Positions 16,952 through 24,735 of a stretch of 64,000 bases of DNA are shown here, piece after piece. The stretch is from Noviherbaspirillum suwonense (GTDB lineage: Bacteria > Pseudomonadota > Gammaproteobacteria > Burkholderiales > Burkholderiaceae_D): the NCBI RefSeq assembly GCF_900182955.1, contig NZ_FXUL01000020.1, positions 1 to 64,000 of the forward strand. The letters are read 5' to 3'. The first letter of the stretch is position 1. Each line of letters starts with the position of its first letter. Position numbers and translations under genes: made by a program. The notes under the pieces were generated by a model. That model did no database searches, had not been told where the DNA came from, and saw nothing but the letters and a program-made list of their open reading frames with translations.

Positions 16952-17652
16952 CGGCGCTGCGGGTGCTGACCGACATCGCACGTCCCGGCCGGCGCGCGCC
17001 GGCGCTGATGGTGCTGCTGCCGGGCGCGCTGCAGACGCCGGAGACGCTGGTGGAGGAGGGCATCGTCGCCGCGGTGCGCGGGCGCGGACTGGCGCTCGAC
17101 CTGGTGCTGGTCGACCCGGGACTGCAATCGATCGGCGAGGCGACCGACGGCAGCGTCGGCGCCCGCCTCGAAGCGCTGCTCGGCCCGGCGCGGCAGGATT
17201 ACCGGGCGACCTGGCTGGCCGGCGTCTCGCTGGGCGGCTTCATGGCGCTGGCGCACGCGGCCCGGTATCCGGCGCGGGTGGACGGCATGTTCCTGCTGGC
17301 GCCGTATCCGGGCAACCGGCTGCTGACCGGCGCGATCGAAGCGGCCGGCGGTCCCGCGGCCTGGGCCGAAACGCATGCTGTTAACAATAGCGACGCCGCG
17401 GCCGGCCAGGCCGACGACGAGGAAAACGCCTGGCGCTGGCTGGCGCAGAACGGCCGGGCCGGCGGCCTGCTCGAAATCCATCTTGCGCTTGCCAGCGAAG
17501 ACCGTTTCGCCGCCGGCCAGCGGCTGATGGCGGGCACGCTGCCGCCGGAGCGGGTCGACTGGGTGGCGGGCGGCCACGACTGGCCAAGCTGGCGCAGGCT
17601 GTGGAACAATTTCCTCGACCGCAATGACGCCCGCTTTCGTGGAGACGACTGA
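16948..17652 (+). CDS. Alpha/beta-fold hydrolase (APE cluster)
   Basis: This 234-residue hydrolase has MVLLPGALQTP (oxyanion strand), nucleophile elbow AGVSLGG (Ser 94), and His 210 in AGGHDW. It has no signal peptide, so it is cytoplasmic. It is a paralog of the lipoprotein hydrolase at 8428-9192. It may act as a thioesterase releasing or editing ACP-bound chains, since no hotdog thioesterase is present, but that is inference. It overlaps the exporter by 4 nt and the next gene by one base. Confidence 0.78.
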   Translation: MTALRVLTDIARPGRRAPALMVLLPGALQTPETLVEEGIVAAVRGRGLALDLVLVDPGLQSIGEATDGSVGARLEALLGPARQDYRATWLAGVSLGGFMALAHAARYPARVDGMFLLAPYPGNRLLTGAIEAAGGPAAWAETHAVNNSDAAAGQADDEENAWRWLAQNGRAGGLLEIHLALASEDRFAAGQRLMAGTLPPERVDWVAGGHDWPSWRRLWNNFLDRNDARFRGDD

Positions 17653-18506
17653 TGCATAGCCCGTCCCGGCCTTCTTCCGCCGATGCCGGCCCGGCGCCGC
17701 TGTCGCCGCTGCTGCGCCTGACGCTGCTGCTGCATGCGGCGATGGCGCTGGCGCTGCTCGTGCAGCCGTCCGCATGGCGCTGGGTGCTGGCCGCCTTCGT
17801 GCTGAACCACGGCCTGCTGACGCTGGCCGGGCTGCTGCCGCGCTGCGCCTGGCTGGGCCCCAACTGGACCCGGCTGCCGGCCGCCAGCGCCGCCCGCGGC
17901 GAAATCGCGCTGACCATCGACGACGGGCCCGACCCGGCGGTCACGCCCGCGGTGCTCGACCTGCTCGACCGCCTGCAGGTCAAGGCCACGTTCTTCTGCA
18001 TCGGCGAAAGGGTGCGCCGCCACCCGGCGCTGTGCCGCGAGATCGTCGCGCGCGGGCATGACGTGCAAAACCACAGCGAGCGGCACCGCCACAATTTTTC
18101 GATGCTCGGGCCACGCGGCTACCGGCGCGAGCTGCAGGCCGCGCAGGACAGCATCGCCGCCGTGACCGGCCGCCGCCCGCGCTTCTTCCGCGCGCCGGCC
18201 GGGCTGCGCAATCCCTTCCTCGGCCCGGTGCTGGAGCGCATGGACCTGCGCCTGGCGGCCTGGACCCGGCGCGGCTACGATACCCGCAGCGACGCCGCCG
18301 CCGTCAGCCGCAGGCTGCTGCCGGCGGTGCGCGCAGGCGCCATCCTGCTGCTGCACGACGGCCACTGCGCACGCAGCGCCGCCGGCGTTCCCGTCATCCT
18401 CGACGTGCTGCCCGGCCTGGCCCGGCAGGCGTCGGCATCCGGCCTTCACTTCGTCACCCTGTCGCATGCGCTCGACTGCGACACATCACCGTCCCGCCAT
18501 CCATGA
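17652..18506 (+). CDS. Polysaccharide deacetylase (NodB) family protein (APE cluster)
   Basis: This 284-residue protein has two N-terminal hydrophobic helices (about residues 18-62) and then a carbohydrate esterase 4 domain. Visible motifs are LTIDDGPDP (residues 87-95), metal-binding NHSERH, FRAPAGLR and LLLHDGH. All metal and catalytic residues seem present. CE4 enzymes remove N-acetyl groups from sugars. In this cluster it could deacetylate the amino-sugar or lipid carrier of the pigment. The start overlaps the hydrolase stop (TGATG). Confidence 0.85.
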   Translation: MHSPSRPSSADAGPAPLSPLLRLTLLLHAAMALALLVQPSAWRWVLAAFVLNHGLLTLAGLLPRCAWLGPNWTRLPAASAARGEIALTIDDGPDPAVTPAVLDLLDRLQVKATFFCIGERVRRHPALCREIVARGHDVQNHSERHRHNFSMLGPRGYRRELQAAQDSIAAVTGRRPRFFRAPAGLRNPFLGPVLERMDLRLAAWTRRGYDTRSDAAAVSRRLLPAVRAGAILLLHDGHCARSAAGVPVILDVLPGLARQASASGLHFVTLSHALDCDTSPSRHP

Positions 18507-19228
18507 CCCAAGCATTCCTGCGCCGCCTGATCGACCGCGCCGCCACGCCTTACCGTTCCGCCGGCCGCTTCGCGTGGCATTTCGCCCGCGGCAAGCTGGG
18601 CGGCGACCCGGTGTTCGCCGGCCTTCTCGAGCATGGGCTGATTCCCGACCGGGCGCGGGTGCTGGACATCGGCTGCGGCCAGGGCCTGCTGGCGTCCTGG
18701 CTGCTGTCGGCGCAGGCGATGCATGCGGCCGGCGACTGGCCGGCGCACTGGCCGGCCGCGCCGGCGCCGCGCGCGCTGCATGGCATCGAGCTGATGCCGA
18801 AGGATGTCGAACGCGCGCGGCGGGCGCTGGGCGGGGCCGCTGTCTTCACCGCCGCCGACATGTGCAAGGCCGATTTCGGCAGCGTCGACGCGGTCGTGGT
18901 GCTGGACGTGCTGCATTACGTCGACATCCCGGCGCAGGACGACGTGCTGAGCCGCATCCGCGATGCGCTGGCCCCGCGCGGCGTGCTGGTGCTGCGGGTC
19001 GGCGACGCCGGCGGCGGCTGGCCGTTCCGCTTCAGCGTCTGGGTCGACCATGTCGTGACCTTCGTGCGCGGGCACCGCAACAGCCGGCTGCATTGCCGGA
19101 CGCTGGCGGACTGGAAAGCGGCGCTGTCCGGGCTGGGCTTCTCGGTGCGCAGCCTGCCGATGAACAAGGGCACGCCGTTCGCCAACATTCTGCTGGTCGC
19201 CGAGCTGGATCAGGCGGCGCGGGCCTGA
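18503..19228 (+). CDS. Class I SAM-dependent methyltransferase (APE cluster)
   Basis: This 241-residue methyltransferase has motif I RVLDIGCGQG (52-61) and the motif sequence VVVLDVLHYVD. It is the second methyltransferase of the cluster and is unlike the first in its SAM-binding region and C-terminus, so they probably methylate different positions or act at different steps. The start overlaps the deacetylase (ATGA). A 31-nt gap with a promoter-like sequence separates it from the ketosynthase. Confidence 0.8.
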   Translation: MTQAFLRRLIDRAATPYRSAGRFAWHFARGKLGGDPVFAGLLEHGLIPDRARVLDIGCGQGLLASWLLSAQAMHAAGDWPAHWPAAPAPRALHGIELMPKDVERARRALGGAAVFTAADMCKADFGSVDAVVVLDVLHYVDIPAQDDVLSRIRDALAPRGVLVLRVGDAGGGWPFRFSVWVDHVVTFVRGHRNSRLHCRTLADWKAALSGLGFSVRSLPMNKGTPFANILLVAELDQAARA

Positions 19229-19243
19229 AACGGGCCGGTGTTT

Positions 19244-19252
19244 TGCTAGAAT
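19244..19252 (+). promoter_or_regulatory. Extended -10 promoter inside the APE cluster
   Basis: TGCTAGAAT matches an extended -10 element (TGnTAGAAT) in the only sizeable gap between the late cluster genes, 8 nt before the first possible start of the ketosynthase. A start site near 19259 would give a very short or no leader for TTG 19260, or a leader of about 28 nt for TTG 19287. Confidence 0.4.
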
Positions 19253-19259
19253 CCCTACC

Positions 19260-20480
19260 TTGCCATCCAATCCGCCCGGTCCTCCCTTGAAACCGCTGCT
19301 CCTTTCGCATTTCACCGCCACCAGCTGCATCGGCACTGGCCTGTCCGCAACCCGGTCCTCGCTGGAGGCGCAGCGCAGCGGGCTGGCGCGGTGCGACTTC
19401 GACACGGTCGACCTGGACACCTGGATAGGCAGGGTCGACGGCGTCGACGAGGTGGCCATGCCCGAGGGCATGGAAGACTGGGACTGCCGCAACAACCGGC
19501 TGCTGAAGCTGGCGCTGGAGCAGGACGGGTTCGGCGACGCCGTGCGCGCGGCGGCGCTGCGCTACGGGCGCGGGCGCATCGGCGTGTTCATCGGCACCAG
19601 CACCTCGGGCATACACCAGACCGAGCTGGCCTACCGCCGGCGCGACCCGGAAACCGGCGCGCTGCCGGAGGACTTCATCTACGCGACCACGCACAACACC
19701 TTTTCCGCGGCCAGCTTCACCCAGCGCTACTTCGACCTGCAGGGACCGGCCACGGCCGTGTCCTCGGCCTGCTCGTCGAGCGCCAAGGTGTTCGCGTCGG
19801 CTGCGCGCATGATCGCCGCCGGCGTCATCGACGCGGCGGTGGTTGGCGGCGTCGACTCGCTGTGCCTGACCACGCTGTACGGCTTCAATTCGCTCGGGCT
19901 GACCTCGGGCGAGCCGTGCCGGCCCTATGCGGCCGACCGCAGCGGCATCTCGATCGGCGAGGCGGCGGCGCTGGCGCTGCTGGAGCCGGCCACCGGCGCG
20001 CTGCCGGAAGGCGCGGTTCTGCTGACCGGCGTCGGCGAGTCCAGCGACGCCTATCACATGTCGTCGCCGCACCCGGAGGGGCTGGGCGCGCGCATCGCGA
20101 TGGAAAAGGCGCTGGCGGCGGCCGGCCTGGCCGCTGCCGACATCGACTACATCAACCTGCACGGCACCGCGACGCCGTCCAATGACGCCGCCGAAGGCCG
20201 CGCGGTCGCCGCGCTGTTCGGCAAGGACACGCCATGCAGCTCGACCAAGGGCGCGACCGGCCACACGCTGGGCGCGGCCGGCGGGCTGGAAGCGGTGGTC
20301 TGCGCGCTGGCGCTGCGGCACGGGCTGATGCCGGCCGGCGTCAACACCACCGAGGTCGACCCGGCCCTGCCGCTGGCCTACCTGCTTGAAAACCGCGCGC
20401 AGCCGCTGCGGCATGCGCTCAGCAATTCCTTCGGCTTCGGCGGCACCAACTGCAGCCTGGTTTTTTCCCGCGCAAGCTGA
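19260..20480 (+). CDS. Beta-ketoacyl-ACP synthase (APE cluster)
   Basis: This ketosynthase of about 406 residues has a complete active site: Cys 171 in SSACSSS, His 301 in NLHGTATPSND, Lys 330 and His 335 in STKGATGHTLGAAG. It should catalyse the decarboxylative malonyl condensations that build the polyene. There is no ATG. TTG 19260 or TTG 19287 (LKPLLLSHF, closer to the family N-terminus) is the start, and neither has a good ribosome site. The next gene follows after 7 nt and is probably its catalytically dead partner. Confidence 0.9.
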   Translation: MPSNPPGPPLKPLLLSHFTATSCIGTGLSATRSSLEAQRSGLARCDFDTVDLDTWIGRVDGVDEVAMPEGMEDWDCRNNRLLKLALEQDGFGDAVRAAALRYGRGRIGVFIGTSTSGIHQTELAYRRRDPETGALPEDFIYATTHNTFSAASFTQRYFDLQGPATAVSSACSSSAKVFASAARMIAAGVIDAAVVGGVDSLCLTTLYGFNSLGLTSGEPCRPYAADRSGISIGEAAALALLEPATGALPEGAVLLTGVGESSDAYHMSSPHPEGLGARIAMEKALAAAGLAAADIDYINLHGTATPSNDAAEGRAVAALFGKDTPCSSTKGATGHTLGAAGGLEAVVCALALRHGLMPAGVNTTEVDPALPLAYLLENRAQPLRHALSNSFGFGGTNCSLVFSRAS

Positions 20481-20487
20481 GGCCGGC

Positions 20488-21291
20488 ATGACGACCCTGC
20501 ATGCATATATCGACGGCATCGGCCTGCTCGGCCCCGGCCTGACCGGCTGGGGCCAGGCGCGCCGCGTGCTGGCCGGCGGCGAGCCTTATGCCGCCGCCAA
20601 GACTGCGCTGCCGGCGCCGGCCATGCTGCCGGGCGCCGAGCGGCGGCGCAGCGGCCCGCTGGTGCGGGTTGCGCTCGCGGTCGGCGTCGAAGCCGGCGCC
20701 GGGCAGGACCTGGCGACGCTGGCGACCGTGTTTTCCTCGTCCGGCGGCGACGGCGTGAACTGCCATGAACTCTGCGAGATGCTCGCATCGAACGACCGCC
20801 AGGTGTCGCCGACCCGTTTCCACAACTCGGTCCACAATGCCGCGGCCGGCTACTGGAGCATCGGCGCCGGCGCGATGGAAACCGCGTCGGTGCTGTGCGC
20901 GCATGACGGCAGCTTCGGCGCCGGGCTGCTGGAAGCGCTGGCGCAGGTGGCGGTGGACGGCGTGCCGGTGCTGCTGATCGCCGCCGACACCGCCTACCCG
21001 GAGCCGCTGCATGCGGCGCGGCCGATACCGGATGAATTCGCCATCGGCCTGCTGCTGTCGCCGCAGCGCGGGCCGCAGTCGCTTGCCCGCATCGGCGCGG
21101 CGCTTTCCGGCCTTCTGCCCACGGCGATGGCCGACCCGGCGCTGGAAGCGCTGCGCGGCGCAATCCCGGCGGCCCGCAGCCTGCCGCTGCTGGACGCGGT
21201 CGCCCGCGGCACGGCGGCGCAGCTGGTGCTGGACTACCTGGCGCACAGCCGCCTCGCGGTCGACGTCGCGCCATGCCTGCCGTCGCCATGA
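20488..21291 (+). CDS. Beta-ketoacyl synthase-like partner (chain-length-factor type)
   Basis: This 267-residue protein matches only the N-terminal half of ketosynthases (PF13723 type). It contains RFHNSVHNAAAGYWSI and a TASVLCAHDGSF stretch where the nucleophile loop should be, but no recognisable active-site Cys loop and no downstream His pair. Aryl polyene ketosynthases are known to pair with such a protein (ApeC type). It would form a heterodimer with the upstream ketosynthase and help set chain length. The dehydratase start overlaps its stop. Confidence 0.82.
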   Translation: MTTLHAYIDGIGLLGPGLTGWGQARRVLAGGEPYAAAKTALPAPAMLPGAERRRSGPLVRVALAVGVEAGAGQDLATLATVFSSSGGDGVNCHELCEMLASNDRQVSPTRFHNSVHNAAAGYWSIGAGAMETASVLCAHDGSFGAGLLEALAQVAVDGVPVLLIAADTAYPEPLHAARPIPDEFAIGLLLSPQRGPQSLARIGAALSGLLPTAMADPALEALRGAIPAARSLPLLDAVARGTAAQLVLDYLAHSRLAVDVAPCLPSP

Positions 21292-21737
21292 CAACCGTAT
21301 TCGACCGCGCCTGGATCGCCGCGCATATCCCGCACCAGGGCAGCATGTGCCTGCTCGGCCGCGTCGTCGGGCACGATGCGCAGCGGGTGCTCTGCAGCGC
21401 CGAAAGCCACCGGTCCGCCGCCAATCCGCTGCGCGCCCACGGCCGGCTGGCCGCGGCCTGCGGCATCGAATACGCGGCGCAGGCAATGGCCGTGCACGGC
21501 GCGCTGCTGGCCGACGGCGCCGCGCCGCGTCCGGGCTTTCTCGCCAGCGTGCGCAGCGCGGTGCTGCACGTGGGACGGCTCGACGACATCGAGCAGGACC
21601 TCGCGGTGGAAGCGGTGCGGGTCACCGGCGATAGCGGCACGGTGCTCTACGACTTCAGCCTGCGCGCCGGCGACCGGCTGCTGCTGGAAGGCCGCGCCGC
21701 CATCGTGCTGGACGCGGCGCTGCCCGATTTACCCTGA
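21288..21737 (+). CDS. Hotdog-fold dehydratase, ApeP-like
   Basis: This 149-residue protein resembles the second dehydratase type of aryl polyene clusters (ApeP). It starts IPHQGSMCLLGRVVGHD, with RAHGRLAAACGIEYAAQAMAVHG as the central helix. I choose ATG 21288 (ATGA overlap with the upstream stop) over ATG 21273. Together with the protein at 12638 it gives the pathway two hotdog dehydratases. Confidence 0.82.
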   Translation: MTTVFDRAWIAAHIPHQGSMCLLGRVVGHDAQRVLCSAESHRSAANPLRAHGRLAAACGIEYAAQAMAVHGALLADGAAPRPGFLASVRSAVLHVGRLDDIEQDLAVEAVRVTGDSGTVLYDFSLRAGDRLLLEGRAAIVLDAALPDLP

Positions 21738-21751
21738 CACGGAGCACAACC

Positions 21752-22483
21752 TTGAGCAATCGACAGAAACGGGCGCTGGTCACCGGCGGCAGCGGCGCGA
21801 TCGGCGCGGCGGTCTGCCGCGTCCTGGCGCAGGACGGCTTCCATGTCTACGTCCACGCGAACAGCGGCGCGCAGCGGGCGCAGGCGGTGGTTGACGGCAT
21901 CGTCGCCGCCGGCGGCAGCGCCGAAGTGCTGGTGTTCGACGTCACCGACCCGCGGGCGGTGTCCGCCGCGCTGGACCCGCTGGTCGACGCCGCGCCGATC
22001 CAGGTGCTGGTCAACAATGCCGGCATCCATGACGACGCGGTGTTCCCCGGCATGCGCGCATCCCAGTGGCACAGCGTCATCGACGTGTCGCTGAACGGTT
22101 TCTTCCACGTGACGCAGGCGCTGATGATGACCATGATCCGCAGCCGCTGGGGCCGCATCGTCAACATGTCCTCGGTCGCGGCGCTGACCGGCAACCGCGG
22201 ACAGGTGAATTATTCGGCGGCGAAGGGCGCGCTGAATGCGGCGACCAAGTCGCTGGCGATCGAGGTCGCGTCGCGCGGCATCACGGTCAACGCGGTGGCG
22301 CCTGGCATCATCGGCACCGAGATGAGCGCGGCGGCCTTCGATGCGGCCACGGTCGCGGCCATGGTGCCGATGAAGCGCGCCGGCACGCCGGAAGAGGTCG
22401 CGGCGCTGGTGCGCTTCCTGGCGTCGGATGACGCGTCCTATGTCACCGGCCAGGTGATCTCGGTGAACGGCGGGCTGATATAG
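21752..22483 (+). CDS. 3-oxoacyl-ACP reductase, FabG-like (APE cluster)
   Basis: This 243-residue short-chain dehydrogenase has the NADP(H) motif TGGSGAIG (11-18), the NNAG motif, and the catalytic Ser, Tyr and Lys (NMSSVAAL, then YSAAK). It reduces the 3-keto group in each extension cycle. The start is TTG 21752 with GGAG 7 nt upstream; no ATG is available. It is the last gene of the cluster and a strong terminator follows. Confidence 0.9.
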   Translation: MSNRQKRALVTGGSGAIGAAVCRVLAQDGFHVYVHANSGAQRAQAVVDGIVAAGGSAEVLVFDVTDPRAVSAALDPLVDAAPIQVLVNNAGIHDDAVFPGMRASQWHSVIDVSLNGFFHVTQALMMTMIRSRWGRIVNMSSVAALTGNRGQVNYSAAKGALNAATKSLAIEVASRGITVNAVAPGIIGTEMSAAAFDAATVAAMVPMKRAGTPEEVAALVRFLASDDASYVTGQVISVNGGLI

Positions 22484-22532
22484 CGGGAATCAGCCGGGCC
22501 TGATCGAATTGCCCGGACCAGGAAGGACGGCG

Positions 22533-22559
22533 AAAGGCCCGCTTTCAAGCGGGCCTTTT
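22533..22559 (+). terminator. Rho-independent terminator of the APE cluster
   Basis: AAAGGCCCGCTT (22533-22544) and AAGCGGGCCTTT (22547-22558) form a perfect 12-bp stem with a two-base gap, followed by T. It separates the cluster from the convergent dehydrogenase operon and, being A/T-flanked on both sides, may act in both directions. Confidence 0.85.
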
Positions 22560-22590
22560 GCGTTGGGGAGCCGTGGGATCCCGGCCGGGC

Positions 22591-22962
22591 CTACCTGCTT
22601 TCGGCTTCCAGGTAGGCGACCAGCGCCTTCAGCGCGGCTTCGTCGGTCGTGCCGGAGTAGGGCATCCGGTTGCCCGGTACGCTTTCCTGCGGCGCGCGCA
22701 GGAAGGCGCTCAGGGTTTCCGCATTCCAGACGATGCCGCTGCGTTTCATCGGGCCGGAGAAGCGGAAGCCTTCCACGCTGCCGGCCTGGCGGCCGATCAG
22801 CTTGTGCAGCGTCGGCCCGGTGCCGTTTTCGCCGGCCTTCATCGAATGGCAGGCGACGCAGGTTTCGAAGGTTTTCTTGCCGAGGTCGTCGGCATGCGCG
22901 CCGGTGGCGAAGGCGGCGGCTGCGAGCAGCGCGAACAGGGATGACTTATATGATTTATGCAT
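22591..22962 (-). CDS. Class I cytochrome c
   Basis: This 123-residue periplasmic protein has a signal peptide (cut near GAHADD), one haem site CVACH (35-39) and an axial Met 100 in NRMPYSG. It resembles small cytochrome c/c2 proteins. It is the last gene of the dehydrogenase operon and overlaps the flavoprotein gene by 8 nt. It is therefore the likely electron acceptor of that enzyme, passing electrons to the respiratory chain. Confidence 0.88.
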   Translation of the reverse strand: MHKSYKSSLFALLAAAAFATGAHADDLGKKTFETCVACHSMKAGENGTGPTLHKLIGRQAGSVEGFRFSGPMKRSGIVWNAETLSAFLRAPQESVPGNRMPYSGTTDEAALKALVAYLEAESR

Positions 22963-24724
22963 CGATGAGCTTTCCAGGGTTTTTCACGTAGACGTTCTTG
23001 ATCATGTCGGCGGCCATGTAGGCGAGCGCGGCGACCGGGCCGGTCGGGTTGTAGGCCGAGTTGTGCGGGAACAGCGACGCGCCCGTGATGAACAGGTTGT
23101 CGACTTCCCAGACCTGGCCATACTTGTTCGTCACCGAGTTGCCCGGATTCGTGCCCATGATGGTGCCGCCGGTGTTGTGGGTGCTCTGGTAGGGCACCGA
23201 GCTCCAGTTGGTGCGGCCTGCGGCCCTGGTCAGGTGCGTCGGGTTCATCGCCGTGGCTATGCGGTTGATGACGTCCGCCGCATGGGCCGACAGCTTGCGC
23301 TCGTTGTCCTTGTAGTCGAAGGTCATGCGCATCAGCGGCATGCCGAAGCGGTTGCGGTAGGTCGGGTCGAGGTCGAGGTAGTTGTAGCGATTGGGCATCA
23401 CGCTGCCGGAGGCGGCGATGTTCATCGACTGGTCGTACCACTTCGCGGTCTCTTCCTTCCACTTGCTGCCCCAGGCCGGCGTGCCGGCAGGCACCGGACG
23501 CCACTGGATCGGGCGGCCGCCGTACATCGCGGTGCCGATGATGGAGCCGCCGATGAAGCCGTGCGGCGTCCGGTCGAAATCCCAGTTCGCATGGAAGTCG
23601 TCGATCAGCATGCCCATCCCGCCGGCAGCCATATACGGATGGAAATGCTTGTCCTCGAAGAACAGCATCGCCGCCGCGCCGGTCTGGTAGCAGTAATTCT
23701 TGCCGATCAGGCCCTTGCCGGAGACCGGGTCGTACGGCGTGCCCACGCCGGAGGCCAGCATCAGATGGACGTTGTTCATGCCATAGGCGCACAGCACCAC
23801 CATCTTCGCCGGCTGGAAGCATTCCTCGCCGGTGATGGTGTTGAGGTAGGTGACGCCGGTGGCCTTCCTGCCGGACTTGTCGCGCTCGACCCTGGTGACC
23901 CAGGAATTGGCGCGCAGCTCGAAGGTCTTCTGCTTCAGCGCCGCGGGCAGCACGGTCATGTGCGCGCCGCCCTTGGCATTGGCCTCGCAGCCGAAGCGTT
24001 CGCAGTGGCCGCAGTACTGGCACTCGCCGAACTTGGCGCCGTCCGGGTTGGTGTACGACTGGGAAGTGTTCGCGGTCGGGCGCGGGAACGGGTGGTAGCC
24101 CATCTTCTGCGCGGTCTCGGAGAACAGCTCGCCGGCCAGGCCGGGCTGCAGCGGCGGCAGCGGATAGTCGGAAGAACGGGGCGCCTCGTACACGTTGCCG
24201 CCGGCGACCTTCCTGCCCTTGATATTGCCGGCCTTGCCGGAGATGCCGGCGACCTTTTCAAACTTGTCGTAGTACTTCTCGAGTTCGGCATAGGTGACGC
24301 CCCAGTCCTGAATCGTCATGTCTTCCGGGATGTACTTCCTGCCGTATTTTTCCTCGTAGCGCGAGCGGATCTTCAGCTCGCTGTCGTCCCAGCGCCAGGT
24401 ATGGCCGTTCCAGTGCGTGCTGGCGCCGCCGACGCCGGTGCCCATCAGGTAGGAACCGAGGCGCCGGTAGGGGAGCGCGGTCTGCTTGACATCGTTGCGG
24501 ATGGTCTCGGTGTTGTCCACCGTGTTGACCATCATCGCGTGGCGCTGGCCGAGCGCGAGTTCGTCGCGCATCCGCGGCACGGTGAAGTCTTCCGACGACG
24601 ACTGCGGGCCGCCGCGCTCCAGGCAGACCACGGTCATGCCGGCTTCCGAGAATTCCTTGCCGAGGATGCCGCCGGTCCAGCCGCCGCCGACCAGCACTAC
24701 ATCTACTTCCTTCATTGTCTTCAT
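22955..24724 (-). CDS. GMC-family FAD-dependent dehydrogenase, large subunit
   Basis: This 589-residue GMC oxidoreductase has the FAD motif VVLVGGGWTGG (9-19), a conserved GTGVGGASTHWNGH block and a C-terminal HNTGGT/NPTGPVAALA region. It resembles the flavoprotein of gluconate 2-dehydrogenase and FAD-glucose dehydrogenase, which oxidise sugars or polyols in the periplasm. A cluster of Cys (235, 238, 241, 246) may hold an iron-sulfur centre, as in related enzymes. It has no signal peptide of its own and probably crosses by piggyback on the Tat signal of subunit 3. CGGAG precedes ATG 24724; a second ATG is at 24715. Confidence 0.88.
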   Translation of the reverse strand: MKTMKEVDVVLVGGGWTGGILGKEFSEAGMTVVCLERGGPQSSSEDFTVPRMRDELALGQRHAMMVNTVDNTETIRNDVKQTALPYRRLGSYLMGTGVGGASTHWNGHTWRWDDSELKIRSRYEEKYGRKYIPEDMTIQDWGVTYAELEKYYDKFEKVAGISGKAGNIKGRKVAGGNVYEAPRSSDYPLPPLQPGLAGELFSETAQKMGYHPFPRPTANTSQSYTNPDGAKFGECQYCGHCERFGCEANAKGGAHMTVLPAALKQKTFELRANSWVTRVERDKSGRKATGVTYLNTITGEECFQPAKMVVLCAYGMNNVHLMLASGVGTPYDPVSGKGLIGKNYCYQTGAAAMLFFEDKHFHPYMAAGGMGMLIDDFHANWDFDRTPHGFIGGSIIGTAMYGGRPIQWRPVPAGTPAWGSKWKEETAKWYDQSMNIAASGSVMPNRYNYLDLDPTYRNRFGMPLMRMTFDYKDNERKLSAHAADVINRIATAMNPTHLTRAAGRTNWSSVPYQSTHNTGGTIMGTNPGNSVTNKYGQVWEVDNLFITGASLFPHNSAYNPTGPVAALAYMAADMIKNVYVKNPGKLIDA

Positions 24725-24735
24725 GGTCGCTCCGG

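Noticed and set aside
9463-22483. Dialkylresorcinol or flexirubin cluster
   Set aside because: No DarA/DarB-type resorcinol-forming enzymes are visible. The LolA/MMPL/LPLAT set with a single KS and a KS-like partner fits the aryl polyene core better.
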